Below, one piece after another: positions 32,439-42,941 of a stretch of DNA of 64,000 nucleotides. The stretch's first letter is position 1, and every line of letters begins with the position of its first letter. The position numbers and the translations under genes were made by a program. Below the pieces are notes generated by a model that was given only the letters and a program-made list of their open reading frames with translations, made no database searches and was not told where the DNA came from. Source of the DNA: Diphasiastrum complanatum (taxonomy: Eukaryota > Streptophyta > Lycopodiopsida > Lycopodiales > Lycopodiaceae); NCBI GenBank assembly GCA_029204225.1, contig MU832098.1, positions 1 through 64,000 on the forward strand. The letters are read 5' to 3'.

Positions 32439-33771
32439 ACACTAGGAATGGAGATGGAAATGTCAGTTTTCTTATAACTTTCCTAAGCTATCCCCGACAA
32501 TGGAACCAAAAATTGGTATATGTCGTATTATACCAACAAGATTAATATAGGTTTTGTAATAAATAATGCCGATCCCTCATAGGATAGCGTTTGAAATTTA
32601 TATATTTGGTACAATTATGATTTACTTCGAGTGAAGTGGTTTTGGGTGTTATTCTGGTTGTCAACAGAAATTAGAAAGTAACCAGTATTACTTGTGTTGG
32701 GGATGTGTATTGTTAATAATTCCAGAACAACAATCTTACCTCCATCAAATCGAATGAAATGTGTTCTACAGGTGAGATGTTATCAAAATAGTACTGATTA
32801 AGGTGTCAACAGAGAGTCGAGAAATGTTCGATGTATTTGTAGTTGTGCAGACAATTAATTAATCGTATTCGTGAACTATTCACTTCTAGATAGAGGTCCT
32901 TAACAACTGAAGTCCAAGGTTATGGTTAAAGAGCACAAATAGTTTTAGAGAACGTTAGAAACTTATGCTAGTTACAAACAAGAACACAGATCCAAGACTC
33001 AATTTTTCAGTCAGGAACTGACATCTCAAATGTATACATACAATTTTATTCAATGATTGTGCTAGACTGTACCAAAGTAGACATTATTTGAGTGCCGAAA
33101 AGAAAGTATTCGCAACAGACAAATAAGATGATTTTAAGACATTTCTTTAGAGCATATTTACGGACACACAACAAACGACTGTAATGCACTGGAGAGTCTG
33201 TCTGACCAGAGAGTAATTCATGTAATGTGGTAGAGATTGCTAGTAGACTCAGGATCACTCACACTCAATAGTGTGAAGAACAGAGATTAGGGAGAATAAT
33301 CCTCAATACTCTATTCACTTATTCAACCTCTCACAAATACATAAACTCTTCTCTCTCGATGATCGAGACTGAAGCGTGTGATCAATATATGTTCTATGGG
33401 ATGAACAAACACACCTCTAAAACAACAGGTGCGTCGCTCCCGTAAAAAGGTCTAGTTAACAATTAGGTTGAATGTATGATCAATTATACCATAAGAGGTA
33501 TATTTAACTAGGAGTTAAAATTACTCTAGTTTAATGTCAATTCATATTTAGTCATTTCGCATGGATGACCTAATAAAGGCTATCCAAGGCAGTGTTTTCC
33601 CTTTAAAGGTCTTGCCCTTAAATACAAGGCAAGTATCTAGGAGATATATTCTCAAAAAATGACTTGGGCCTCTTCATGATTTATATTTATCCAGCTCATA
33701 TCTTCATTTTCTAGTATATCATGCCATATTTAGGTTGATATTCAATATTTAACAATTTCGTGACATCACAT
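32439..33771. other. Gypsy element 3 leader/possible 5' LTR, unresolved
   Basis: Upstream of gag on the minus strand is a PBS-like TTGGTTCCATTGTCGGGGA (about 32480-32498), preceded by an 8-bp inverted repeat TTGGTATA/TATACCAA (about 32512-32535). Sequence beyond, to about 33770, is AT-rich and could be the 5' LTR, but no second copy exists in the window, so ends are not given. No gene is recognised. Confidence 0.45.
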
Positions 33772-34164
33772 GTGGCAAAAGTGTGGTCCAATTATGTTTG
33801 AGCATTGTGTTAGCTCGTGGATCTATGGTCTCATTGTACTCCTCACTTTGATCTAATTGATTTTGAGATTGAGTGAATTTTGAGTGTAAGTGATTTTCTA
33901 GCTTTCTCTCTCTACCCAAGAGCTATTGATGATTTTCTCTCTCTACCTGAGGAGAACAGTTTGTTTTTACTTAGAATAATTTTTTAACACTTCCCACATG
34001 TGTGAGTGAGATTTGGAAGTGAGTGAATGCATGTAGTAGTGTGTTTTTGCCATAGAATCAAAGATAGATTTTGAATCTCAATCTAGTCTTGATCTTAGTG
34101 CATCCACACACCTTAGGAGATCATAGTCACATGTGGTGGACACTCCACACGTGTGAAATCAACA
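33772..34164 (+). repeat. Truncated LTR, family C
   Basis: Matches the last 390 bp or so of the solo LTR at 38009-38831, ending GTGTGAAATCAACA. Shared landmarks are GATTTTCTAGCTTTCTCTCT and ACATGTGTGAGTGAG. The first half of the LTR is missing at the left junction. No primer-binding site follows; 34165-34540 holds nothing I recognise. Confidence 0.85.
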
Positions 34165-34544
34165 TTGTTTTCCAAGACATTGGATGATGGTGGCCTCGGC
34201 ATTCATCACTTTCCAACTCGGACTCTAGACATCCTCCATTCTTGATGTCTTGTGTGAACATTAGAGGATTGCCATGCGATTTTTCTAGCTGAATTTGAAT
34301 TGGAGATCATTGAACTTTGTCCTCGGGCCAAAACTCCTCTATAAAATCATTGGAATATCTTAACCAATGCAGTACTAAGACCCTTTCCTCTACCATGTCG
34401 TGAATTTTTAAAATATGCAGCATTTGCCCTATAATGACTCTTCTCCATCCCTTGCGTATTCTAGATAGCTAATGATCCATAGGCTTTCATAAACCAGGTC
34501 CATGAGCATAGAAGATGTGTTGTTCATATAAAAATTCTATTAGT

Positions 34545-36392
34545 TTAAATCTTTATAAACACATAAATAGAAAAGAAATAAATGCAATACACACATACCA
34601 TATAGTGAGTTACGTGTGTTTCTCCCCATGCATCGATCATCAATTGAATGAATGCTTTGACTTCTCTCATGTATTTATCCAAATCTTCATCTCTCACAAT
34701 TTTTTTGTTGATAGTTTGTGACAAGGCATCAAATGCTTGCCACACCTTAGCGCGTGTACTTGCCACACCTTAGCATGTGTACTTGCCATGCGAGGATATG
34801 AGCCAATATTTGTTGTGCATTGACATATTTTCTTCCAGTACTCCCATTCGACACTGCTTTCGCGTACAGTATGATTGGACAATAAGTGTCTTGCTTTCGC
34901 ACCCTCCATAGAAAATTTTGCTAGAACATCTTGTGTTTTTCCACTCATCTCAATGTTTTTGGTAAGACTCACATGGCCCCCATGCAATCCCATATCAGAT
35001 AAAATTATCTCTAGATTTCTAATACTAACATTTGCTCTTGATTTGGGCTGCATGTTCCATGCGTAACAACAATGCATATATAATAATTTGTCCAATATTC
35101 GCAATCCAGCATGCATTTTGCAAAAATGGATTCTTTCGAGAGGAATGTTCAAGACAGGACTCCAAGCTTTGTCTAGATTGTGCCTATTCGGTGCAAGACG
35201 TTGGTTGCAATTCAAAATGCTTTTGCCTTGCCCAGATTCAAACATACAGTATATGCAAAAATGCTTTGCATTTGCACCGAGACCACAACCGTACATGCAA
35301 TTTCAAGGTCTTCAAATTAGCAGCTAGGTGCCATTCTACATTAAAGCTTTCTCCTTCAACACTGAGCAATTTGCCTTCATTTTGTGCATGTGTTATGTTA
35401 GATATACTACATTTTTCAAATAGCCACTTCAATACTTCGTGAGACTCCTTAGGAACTTCAAATGCAGCTATCCACCATATGTGATTTACGGATTGCACGC
35501 TATATTCTTTAGAATAACTTTCACCAAACTGTTGCAATTCATGGTTCATCAAGGTGATTGTGAGGCATTGAAGTTTATGCCCTTTTACGATTTCCGCTTC
35601 ATCTAACTTTACCTCCGCAATCTACAAAATCAAAATTTTATAATGAAAACTAACAAGGACATATTAGTTGAAGAAAAGCATACAATTGGAAACCGGAATC
35701 TACAAAAAATGTTCTCACCATTTGTTTTAAGTTCTTAATGTCGAATCATCACCGCTTGGACCTTTTCCAAATCTAAGAATATATTGTTGCCTTGGTGATA
35801 ATGAAAACATACCGGAGGTGCTTTCTTCTTATTGGTTATTGTAAAAGAATCCTCAATATGCTGAAACTTTCCTAATTTAGAGAGCAAAATCGAATCGCAT
35901 TCTCGTTTGGCAGATTCAACAAGTTTATACTAGGTATTATTTGATGGCGTTTTAACCCATTTTTGTCAAAGTGTTTCATAAACTTCTTTAAAGCTCTATA
36001 CTCCTTGCGACTCACATCTCCTTGGTCGCATGCGTATATCATCTCTTTAACATTTGGATTTGGCTTGAATTTTTGACTAGCTTTATTGCGATTCTCAAGC
36101 AAATTGAATCACTTGTTTCATCTTTCACAATTTTCATCAAATCTTTATCCTTCATAAAATGTTTCATATATTTTTTGCTAATAACTTTTTTACCAACTGT
36201 CTTTTGCAAGAACTCTTTTGTGTCTCTCATACATCTTTTACTGGCACCACTACCTAGTGCCAAAGCATCTAATTTGTGTCTCTTAGTATTTTCTTTTTGT
36301 GCTTGGTGATCCGTTGAGACTCTACACTTTCGTTGTAAGCCGTATATTGAAACTAACTTTTTTTTACCCAATGTATTCAAGAACACCACCAA
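34545..36392 (-). pseudogene. Unrecognised gene with intron, possibly DNA-transposon derived
   Basis: Minus-strand frames in order: basic N-terminal part (36392-36039: KRHKLDALALGSGASKRCMR, DTKEFLQKTVGKKVISKKYM), SILLSKLGKFQHIEDSFTIT, then IKNLKQM and IAEVKLDEAE, which join in frame if a 97-bp GT-AG intron (35718-35622) is removed. The conserved part follows: SVNHIWWIAAFEVPKESHEV, MYGCGLGANAKHFCIYCMFE (CxxC), LAPNRHNLDKAWSPVLNIPL, ERIHFCKMHAGLRILDKLLY, ending near 34545 with DLDKYMREVKAFIQLMIDAW. A 23-bp tandem duplication (34736-34781) shifts the frame. It has no retroelement motif. The CxxC plus PVLxIPL...LRILDKLL pattern recalls multicopy proteins of unknown function in plants and invertebrates. 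I cannot name the family. Confidence 0.55.
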
Positions 36393-36773
36393 GAAACTTT
36401 ATCTGAGACACCATATCTACCCAGAACACCTCCGATCAACATAGGGAAAAATTGTGACTATCTATATCAAATTAAACCTTGGCCAAAAATTTCTAGTTTT
36501 TGATATACTATGTTTCAGAACAACCTCAAACATTGTTCGAGTTATGCACATCACAAGCACACCACAGAGGAACTTTATGAGACAATCACTACCTATGTCT
36601 TAGATACCAGTTTGGCTGGGTTTGAAATTTTTTCTTGATGTACTATGCTTCACCACAACCTCGAACATTGTTCGAGGTTGGCACATCCCATTCCATACTA
36701 GAACTAACATTTTGAGACCCAATGTACAAGAACACCACCGAAAAACTTAATTAGAGACACCATTGTCACAAAT
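36367..36773. repeat. About 175-bp tandem repeat, 2.3 copies, with hairpins
   Basis: Units begin near 36382, 36557 and 36733, each with an ACACCAC...AACTTTAT.TGAGACA block. The first two also share TACTATGYTTCA..ACAACCTC and an ACATTGTTCGAG hairpin. In unit 2 the arms CAACCTCGAAC and GTTCGAGGTTG (36656-36680) pair perfectly around a 3-base loop. The array lies directly 5' of the unrecognised gene and ends where a Copia LTR begins, so it could be its subterminal repeat region. Confidence 0.7.
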
Positions 36774-37516
36774 TGTGAACTCCTGCAACTTTGTCGCGAT
36801 TCAAAGTGAAACGACATGAAGCGAAGGTTGAATGATGAACAATTCGCGAAAGTCAACGTACCTCAAAAACCCTAAGACACGAAGCAAAGTGAAACTCGAA
36901 GGTCAAATTATTCGTGAAAGTCAAACATGCCTCCAAGACCAAAAGACACCACACGACAAGAAATGAAAAGAAAATGAAGGAAAATCTTTCACGCTGCCAG
37001 TTGGTAGCTCAACGGGCATGGAGTTTTGAGCTTCACGCTCAGCTGAAATAGTTAGCAATAACAGAGAGTAACTAACTAGTTGATTAGCCTTAACTACTCT
37101 TGTAATTCTTTGTTTAGCTATCTTGTAAATTTCACACAGTGGAGATATAAACAAAAATTCTGGATCAACAGAAGAAAAAAAAAAAAAAAGAGAGAGAAAG
37201 AGTGAGAGTAGAGCAGAAAAAGAAAAGAATAGAAAAACAAAATAGTTGTTCATAAATGTCTGCCAACGAGCAGAACATAGCAAAAGAGCAGAGTGTCAGG
37301 CCGCCAACGAGCGAGACATTGATCATCTCGTTCTAAGAATCCAAACTGATAATACATTTGCTCTCTCTTGTCCATCTCTGATTTTTCGCTATATTGATTG
37401 CTAGAATGACTTCTGTTTTGTGATCTGTAGTCGCGTGCCTAGGATCGTGGAAGCTTCCGCATAAGAGAACTCAAAGAAAAGAAATTTGTTCACAATAATG
37501 AAACTCGTTTGCGACA
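36774..37516 (+). repeat. 5' LTR of a Copia element (TGTCAC...GCGACA)
   Basis: Starts TGTCACAAATTG and ends GCGACA immediately before a tRNA-Met primer-binding site. A TATA-like GAGATATAAACAA lies at about 37143-37155. No second LTR of this family is in the window, so the start is inferred from the TG and the edge of the flanking repeat. Confidence 0.6.
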
Positions 37517-37534
37517 TGGTATCAGAGCCGTGAG
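37517..37534 (+). other. Primer-binding site (initiator tRNA-Met)
   Basis: TGGTATCAGAGCCGTGAG directly follows the LTR end. It gives the priming site for minus-strand DNA synthesis of the Copia element whose gag starts 64 bp downstream. In this copy the site is single, unlike at 42.74 kb. Confidence 0.85.
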
Positions 37535-37580
37535 GTTGTCACAACTTATATTCAAACAATGATTTTATAGGCAACACAAT

Positions 37581-39145
37581 ATGGCTACAATGATCCAGAC
37601 AAAAATAGCAATCAGTCTTGATGGTGAAAACTACATGATATGTAAATTCAAAATCAAAGCACTTCTGAAGGACGAAGGCATTTGGTCGGTGAACGAACTC
37701 ACAGAGGTACAGCCTCCAGAGGGAGATTCGAGGAGTGTTGAATGGATTAGAAAGGATGAGTGTGCTATGGCGATCATTGTTTCGTCCATCAATAAAAATC
37801 TACTCATGTAGATTGAAGACTGGGAAAGTAGCCATGCAGCATGGGAAAGACTAAAACAGAAGTACGAAGTGAGGATTGTAGCTTTAGTGATGCATCTTCA
37901 CAATCAGATGCAATCCATACGATGGGATGACAACTAGTTAGATCAGCACGTTGAGAAGATCAGAACGATCTTCGCTCAACTCGTTGCATCAGGTCAGGAA
38001 CACCAGGTTGTGAGAAATTGACAAAAATCTAGCTTGGTAATTTTTATGATAGAAGTTTGTAAGTGAATCTCACATGTGTGGAGGATGTTCCCACGTGTGG
38101 AGAATTGTAAAGTAAATAAAAATGTTTGATATAGGGGTCTCATAGAATTTCATAGTCAAGCATTTAGGTGTAGGATGTTGATAGGGTCAAATTTGGCATA
38201 GATGGCAAATTATCCATTTCCACTTGTAATGCCACTATTGAGCCAAAATAGAGTAGGAGGCCAAACTTGTGCCAATTAGAGTGTAGACAAGTGTAATGCT
38301 TTTTTTTTATGAAGTTTAAGAGGTCCAATAGGATTTAGAGGTGGAACCATGAGTGGTCCAATAGAATTTGAGGTTTGCTTGAAAATGGTCCAATAGAATT
38401 TAGAGGTGCATGGATCAATGGTCCAATAGGATTAAGAGGTGGAAAAGTGTGGTCCAATCATAGTTAAGCATAGTGGTAGCTCGTGAATCTACTAGTATCA
38501 TTGTACTCCTCATTTGGATCTAATTGATTTTGAGATTGAGTGGATTTTGAGTGTAAGTGATTTTCTAGCTTTCTCTCTCTACTCGAGAGCTATTGATGAT
38601 TTTCTCTCTCTACCCGAGGAGAGCAGCTTGTTTTTACTTAGATTACTTTTGGAACACTTCCCACATGTGTGAGTGAGAGTTGGAAGTGATTGAATGCATG
38701 TAGTAGTGTGTTTTTGCCATAGAATCAAAGATAGATCTTGAATCTCAATCTAGTCTTGATCTTTGTGCATCTACACACCTTAGGAGATCACAAGTACATG
38801 TTGTGGACAGTCCACACGTGTGAAATCAACACAGGTCCCAACACCACAACAGCTGATGTACTTCATGAAATCTCTATCTGCATCCTATCAGCTGTTGAGA
38901 ATGCTCATACTGAGTCTACCAGATATGACATTTGACAAAGCAATCAGTCTTGTCGCTGGTGAGATACTGATGAGGGACGAAGGAGAAGGAAACAGTGATC
39001 AAGAGAAAGCTCTCTTCACAAAAGGAAGAAAAAAAAATAAGAACAAGCCTAGATTCGACAAGACGAACACAAAGACTTCGATTAGAGACAATGATAATCA
39101 ATAATCTTATTTCTGTAATCACTGTCACAAACACAGGAACTCGAA
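37581..39145 (+). pseudogene. Copia gag interrupted by a solo LTR
   Basis: Starts at ATG 37581 (MATMIQTKIAISLDGENYMI) and contains the Copia Gag signatures KDECAMAIIVSSINKNLLM, stop, IEDWESSHAAWERLKQKYEV and SIRWDDN. At 38008 it is split by an 823-bp solo LTR and resumes at 38832 in the same frame (PTPQQLMYFMKSLSASYQLL, SLVAGEILMRDEGEGNSDQE). Before the zinc knuckle is complete (CNHCHKHRN, about 39120) it is cut by a minus-strand Gypsy-type element. Two in-frame stops exist outside the insertion. Protease, integrase and RT are absent. Confidence 0.83.
38009..38831 (+). mobile_element. Solo LTR, family C, with 5-bp target duplication
   Basis: Starts TGTGAGAAATTG and ends GTGTGAAATCAACA. It is flanked on both sides by CAGGT (38004-38008 and 38832-38836). 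Removing the LTR and one CAGGT restores the gag frame exactly. This is a complete insertion that lost its internal part by LTR-LTR recombination. Other copies: 60727-61541 (minus), 33772-34164 (partial), 58118-58164 (remnant). It carries G-box-like CACGTG palindromes near both ends. Confidence 0.93.
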
Positions 39146-39149
39146 TCGA

Positions 39150-40317
39150 AAATTATCGAGCATCTGGCCTTGGAGCTGGTGCAGTTTTGAGAGGTCTATT
39201 GTGATTGAACCCGCATTGCTGCATGGAGCAAGGACAACTTCTATCTTTATTCTTGTTGCTTGCTCCTCTTGTAGTAATTTCTGAAGAGCGACATTGTCTT
39301 TATTGGCATCCAGCAGTTGTTGTTTTAAAGAATCAATATTAGTCTGATAATTTACAGACTTGGCCTCAAGTGCCTTATTATCTTTCTTCAAAGAATGAGC
39401 TTCCTTTAGTGCAGTATGAAGTTGTGTGTCGAGCGATTGATTGCATTTGATCAGTTGGTTGTTGTCTGATTTGAGCAAGTTGATCTTTTCAAAAGAATCC
39501 TCCAGAGAGTCTATGCATTTTCTCTCTAAGTTAACGAGCTCAATGGTTAGCTTCTGATGATATTTATCGAATTCATAAATTTTTGCCACCAAATTCTTTG
39601 CTCTCTCAGTCATGGTACGGAACTATTGGGGCTGGTTGTCAGGTTCTTCTTCTTGTTCATCCGTTGTCCCAGTGTCGCCTACTGTCGCTGCTCAAGCCCT
39701 GTCTGAAGTGTCGAATGGTATTTCATCGTCATCCGAGACGCTGGAATTCTTTTGCTTCTATGAGGTTGAAGCAGAGGCTGGTTTGGATGAGTCTGCAACA
39801 ACAGCTCCATCTGTATCCATGGCCGTGGTAGCAACTGCATCTGTCTAAGAGGCTACAACATCAATTTCCATAGCAATTGTAGCTGCTACCTGGATTGTTG
39901 ATGCAATAGCTGCTATAGTAGGGATGGTCAGGAGGTTGGAGAGGTCAATTGGCGCTGGAGACAACAACTTTCCCATCAGTAAGGTTTTCTCCTGATCGCT
40001 TAGGACTCCAAAATGTTCGCATAGTCGCGAAACATGTGCGCTTATTCCAGAAAATTTTTGGTGTTTGATCCACCTCAAAAAATCCTTGTATGCCATAATG
40101 CCAAAGCATACAAGGTTGCCGGCTAGCGGGTCCAATAGATATCCAAAATTTTGCACCAAAATGATAGCATCTGCATCTGTCAAAAATGTAACTTGATTTG
40201 TGTATTTACAGAATAGCTTGAAGGTGGTATCCTTTATCATAGAGATTTTATACCCCTTAGTGGATACAAACTTAAGGTTCTGTAAACAAAATCGAAGGTG
40301 TCTGAAACTCAGCAAAG
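39150..40317 (-). pseudogene. Unrecognised ORF(s) with coiled coil, in gag position (family E, copy on minus)
   Basis: First frame 40315-39845 (156 aa): TTFKLFCKYTNQVTFLTDAD, QNFGYLLDPLAGNLVCFGIM, WIKHQKFSGISAHVSRLCEH, LSDQEKTLLMGKLLSPAPID, then an Ala/Ile-rich tail and a stop. After a low-complexity part, frame 39613-39125 gives a long coiled coil (MTERAKNLVAKIYEFDKYHQ, IELVNLERKCIDSLEDSFEK, SLKQQLLDANKDNVALQKLL). It follows LTR end, primer site and leader of family E, so it sits where gag belongs. The order (helical domain, low-complexity linker, coiled coil) resembles the ORF at 18.4-20.5 kb. The left end (about 39145) is a truncation. Confidence 0.6.
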
Positions 40318-40659
40318 GTTTCCTGAAAGAGGGTAAAAATTTCTGAACTCTAATGACGCTTTTTGTCTCTTTTTGACCAAATTTGACAGATTTGATGGGT
40401 TTTTGTTATTTTCTCTGATATCTCAGATCCAAATGGCTCTTAAGATTGGTGATTTGAATAGCTTGCCCTGTTTAATAATCATATTAGATTTCAAACAAGC
40501 AAATCCACTCAAATCAAGCAAAATCAATCCCAAACTAATCCTAAAATGCAAATTTAACACTATTAATGCCACGACAAGATGCCTAATGCAAGCTAACCAT
40601 CAACCAAACATGCTGCAAACTGAAAAATTGGCATAGCTTCCCGGCAACGGCGCCAAGAT
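40318..40659 (-). other. Family E leader and primer-binding site (minus copy)
   Basis: Leader sequence collinear with 41443-41726 (inverted). The primer-binding site TGGCGCCGTTGCCGGGAA is the reverse complement of 40638-40655 and stands four bases after the LTR end. This site type is common in plant Gypsy elements of the Tat/Athila group (from memory). Confidence 0.8.
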
Positions 40660-40717
40660 TGTAGTGGGTTTCTTTCCTTGCCTAACCTGAATCCAAGATC
40701 TAGTATCAAAGAGAGGG
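40660..40717 (-). repeat. Terminal 58 bp of an LTR, family E (minus copy)
   Basis: Matches the last part of the LTR at 17708-18418 (CTTGGATTCAGGTTAGGCAA ... CCCACTACA as read on minus). It is joined to the start of a plus-oriented LTR of the same family. The shared GAGAGGG at 40711-40717 fits both LTRs, so it is the overlap at the join. Confidence 0.85.
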
Positions 40718-41420
40718 ATTTGGCACCCTGCATGTGTAAGTCTAACCCGATGATCCAATAGAGAATTGATAATTAGAAAGTCAATAAAAAGACTGTAGGC
40801 CTTTTTGTGGGACTTTTAATGTCGCATGCCTAAATGTCAAGTTAGTGAATAGAGTTGGGACTTCCACCAAAATTGGTTCAAATTCAGACTCAAATTGGTT
40901 CCCTCCAATTATTGAATGGGTTCCCACTCTTTTTTAAGTTTGAATAGTTAGGCAGGTAGAAATGGGCCAATAGGATTTTGAGACCAAGGTCCTCCTCTCC
41001 ACTATAAATAGAGGCAAGCTCGAGTTGTTCCTCATGTTCATATCCTCATTTCAATACAAGCAAATTGATTCTCTTATGAAATGGATTTGTGAATGTCCTT
41101 GCTCTCTATCTCTTTTTCTCCATCTCTCATGATTTTGTTATATTTGCTTATTGTTGGATTTTAATGTTATGGGAATTGCTATTTCTTATACTTTTTGTGA
41201 GAGAGGAAGGGAGAGAGAGAAAGAGTAAGCTATCTTCATTGAGGATCGTAGTGTTAATGGATGTTAGAGTTAGATGTGGATCTTACATTCATGTTATAAT
41301 CTGAGATATGATGATCGCTCTCACGAGATCAAACCTCCGTGTGACGACTAACTTCATTTTCTTGATGCTTGTTTGTTTGGATCTTGGGTTGAGGTGAGGC
41401 TAGGAAAGACACCCACTACA
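40711..41420 (+). repeat. 710-bp LTR, family E (plus copy)
   Basis: Starts GAGAGGGATTTGGCACC (the initial TG lost at the junction) and ends CACCCACTACA. TATA box ACTATAAATA is at 41001-41010. It pairs with the inverted copy at 17708-18418; substitutions and small indels between them are frequent, so both are old. Confidence 0.88.
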
Positions 41421-41726
41421 ATTTTGGCGCTGATGCCGGGGAGCTACACCAATTTTTCAGCTTGCAGCATGGTTGTTGGATGGTTAGCTTGCATTAGGCA
41501 TCTTGTCGTGGCATGAATAGTGTTAAGATTGTATTTACGGTTAGTTTGGAAGTGATTTTGCTTGATTTGAGTGGATCTTCTTGTTTGAAATCTAATCTAA
41601 TTGTTGAACAAGGATAGCTATTTAGATCACCATTCTTAAGATCCATCTGGATCTGAGAAATTAAAAAAAAACAACAAAAATTGGTCAAATCTGTCAGATT
41701 TTGGTCAAAAGGAGACAAAAATTGTC
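41421..41726 (+). other. Family E primer-binding site and leader (plus copy)
   Basis: TGGCGCTGATGCCGGGGA at 41425-41442 is a mutated form of the site in the opposite copy (TGGCGCCGTTGCCGGGAA). The leader is collinear with the inverted one at 40637-40360 until about 41726, where the sequence changes into a minus-strand Copia integrase. The continuation of this leader type is seen at 330-445. Confidence 0.8.
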
Positions 41727-41879
41727 AACCTTTGCAAGATCTTTGACAATATGAGAGTTAGATGAGATCTCATTCACTTTGGCATTGTGAGATTCATCAA
41801 AGAGAACATATCTACTTACTTTACTTTTCTTAGAGATAGGACCATAAATCCTATATCCCTTGCTACATTCACTATAGCC
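41727..41879 (-). pseudogene. Copia G integrase, third (C-terminal) piece
   Basis: The minus strand reads GYSECSKGYRIYGPISKKSK and VSRYVLFDESH, the usual end of Copia integrase (GYS-x5-GYR-x-Y-x-P ... SRDVxFDE). It stops abruptly at 41879, at the edge of an LTR. The missing upstream part is at 58031-58117 and 61542-61928, separated by inserted elements. Confidence 0.85.
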
Positions 41880-42742
41880 TGTAGGACACCTGATCAGACA
41901 GATCTCGATTCTACTAACAAAGTGCACAGTTTACTTGACAAAGGATGAGAAACAAACGTGAACTCGAAACATTTCTATTTGTGATCAACCTCGAAAGATT
42001 CGCAAAATTTATCTTGCTTAAAACTCGAAAAATTCACGAAACAATTTCTTGTAGAAGCTCGTGGTTTCTTGTTGAAGCTCGAAAGATTCGTGAACATAAT
42101 CTTGTCGCAAAATATTTTGTTTCTTGTTCAAGCTCAAAGACTGTCATCTATTGCGAACAATTCACGAAACACGAAAAAGTCGAGAAACACGAGAGTGTCG
42201 CAAATAATTTGTGAAACACGAAGCTGTGACAAAGATAGACTGTCGTGAAATATTTGCGAACAAAAATTATTCGACCCTAATACATAGAGCATCTATTCAA
42301 ATATCAACCATCGTAAACAATTAGATCTGTTGTTACATAATTAAAAGGCTAAAAGACCGGTAATCAAAAGGCCAAAAGACCTATCCTGTAGCAATATAAA
42401 TACAAGTGCACTACCCATTGTAACAAAACACTCACACTAAAAAGACTCTCAGACTTATTCAATCAGAGACACAACAGCGAGATAAGACAACAAGAGATGT
42501 ATACTGATTCAAATTCAAAATTATAAATTTGGTTTTGATCAATAGTTTTTGTTTGTCTAAAATTGTCTTAAGTTGTCCTTAATTCTACATATTATTTCTG
42601 CACGCTAATTCAATCAAGGTAATTAATTGTTCTATTAGTACATAGATCAGCAACAAACCCGATTGAAGACACTGATATTAGTTTGATTTATTCAAACTTT
42701 CATTGTGTTCTCTGTGGAAGAATTATTACTCTTTTTCCTATA
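41880..42742 (+). repeat. 5' LTR of Copia D (863 bp)
   Basis: Starts TGTAGGACACC and ends TTTCCTATA. It matches 57181-58030 along its length (TATA region CAATATAAATACAAG here, CAATATAACTACATG there). Flank TAGCC at 41875-41879 corresponds to TGGCC at 58031-58035, the target duplication with one later change. Together with the 3' LTR it bounds a 16-kb element. Confidence 0.92.
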
Positions 42743-42743
42743 G

Positions 42744-42882
42744 TGGTATCAGAGCAAATTAGTGCTGATACAGTGGTATCAGAGCAAATTAGTATTGATA
42801 CAGTGGTATCAGAGCGGGATTAGTGCTGATACAGTGGTATCAAAATAAGTCAGAGTCGATACAATGGTATCTTTGCATCTCT
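42744..42882 (+). repeat. Tandemly repeated primer-binding site, 4-5 copies
   Basis: TGGTATCAGAGC occurs at 42744, 42774 and 42804, then degenerate forms TGGTATCAAAAT (42835) and TGGTATCTTTGC (42865). Units are 30, 30, 31 and 30 bp, each ending ..TGATACAG or ..CGATACAA. The unit border TGATAC-AGTG-GTATCA is an inverted repeat with a 4-base loop. The first copy is in the normal place, one base after the LTR. Confidence 0.92.
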
Positions 42883-42941
42883 CTCAACATTCTTTATACA
42901 TCCATCAGAAAGCTGCATCTGGAGTTATTCAAAAATAGAAG

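Noticed and set aside
35752-35814. A second small intron in the unrecognised gene at CCG/GTATGTTTTC to TATTCTTAG
   Set aside because: It would be only about 44 bp, below the usual minimum for plant introns, and would not restore an open frame.
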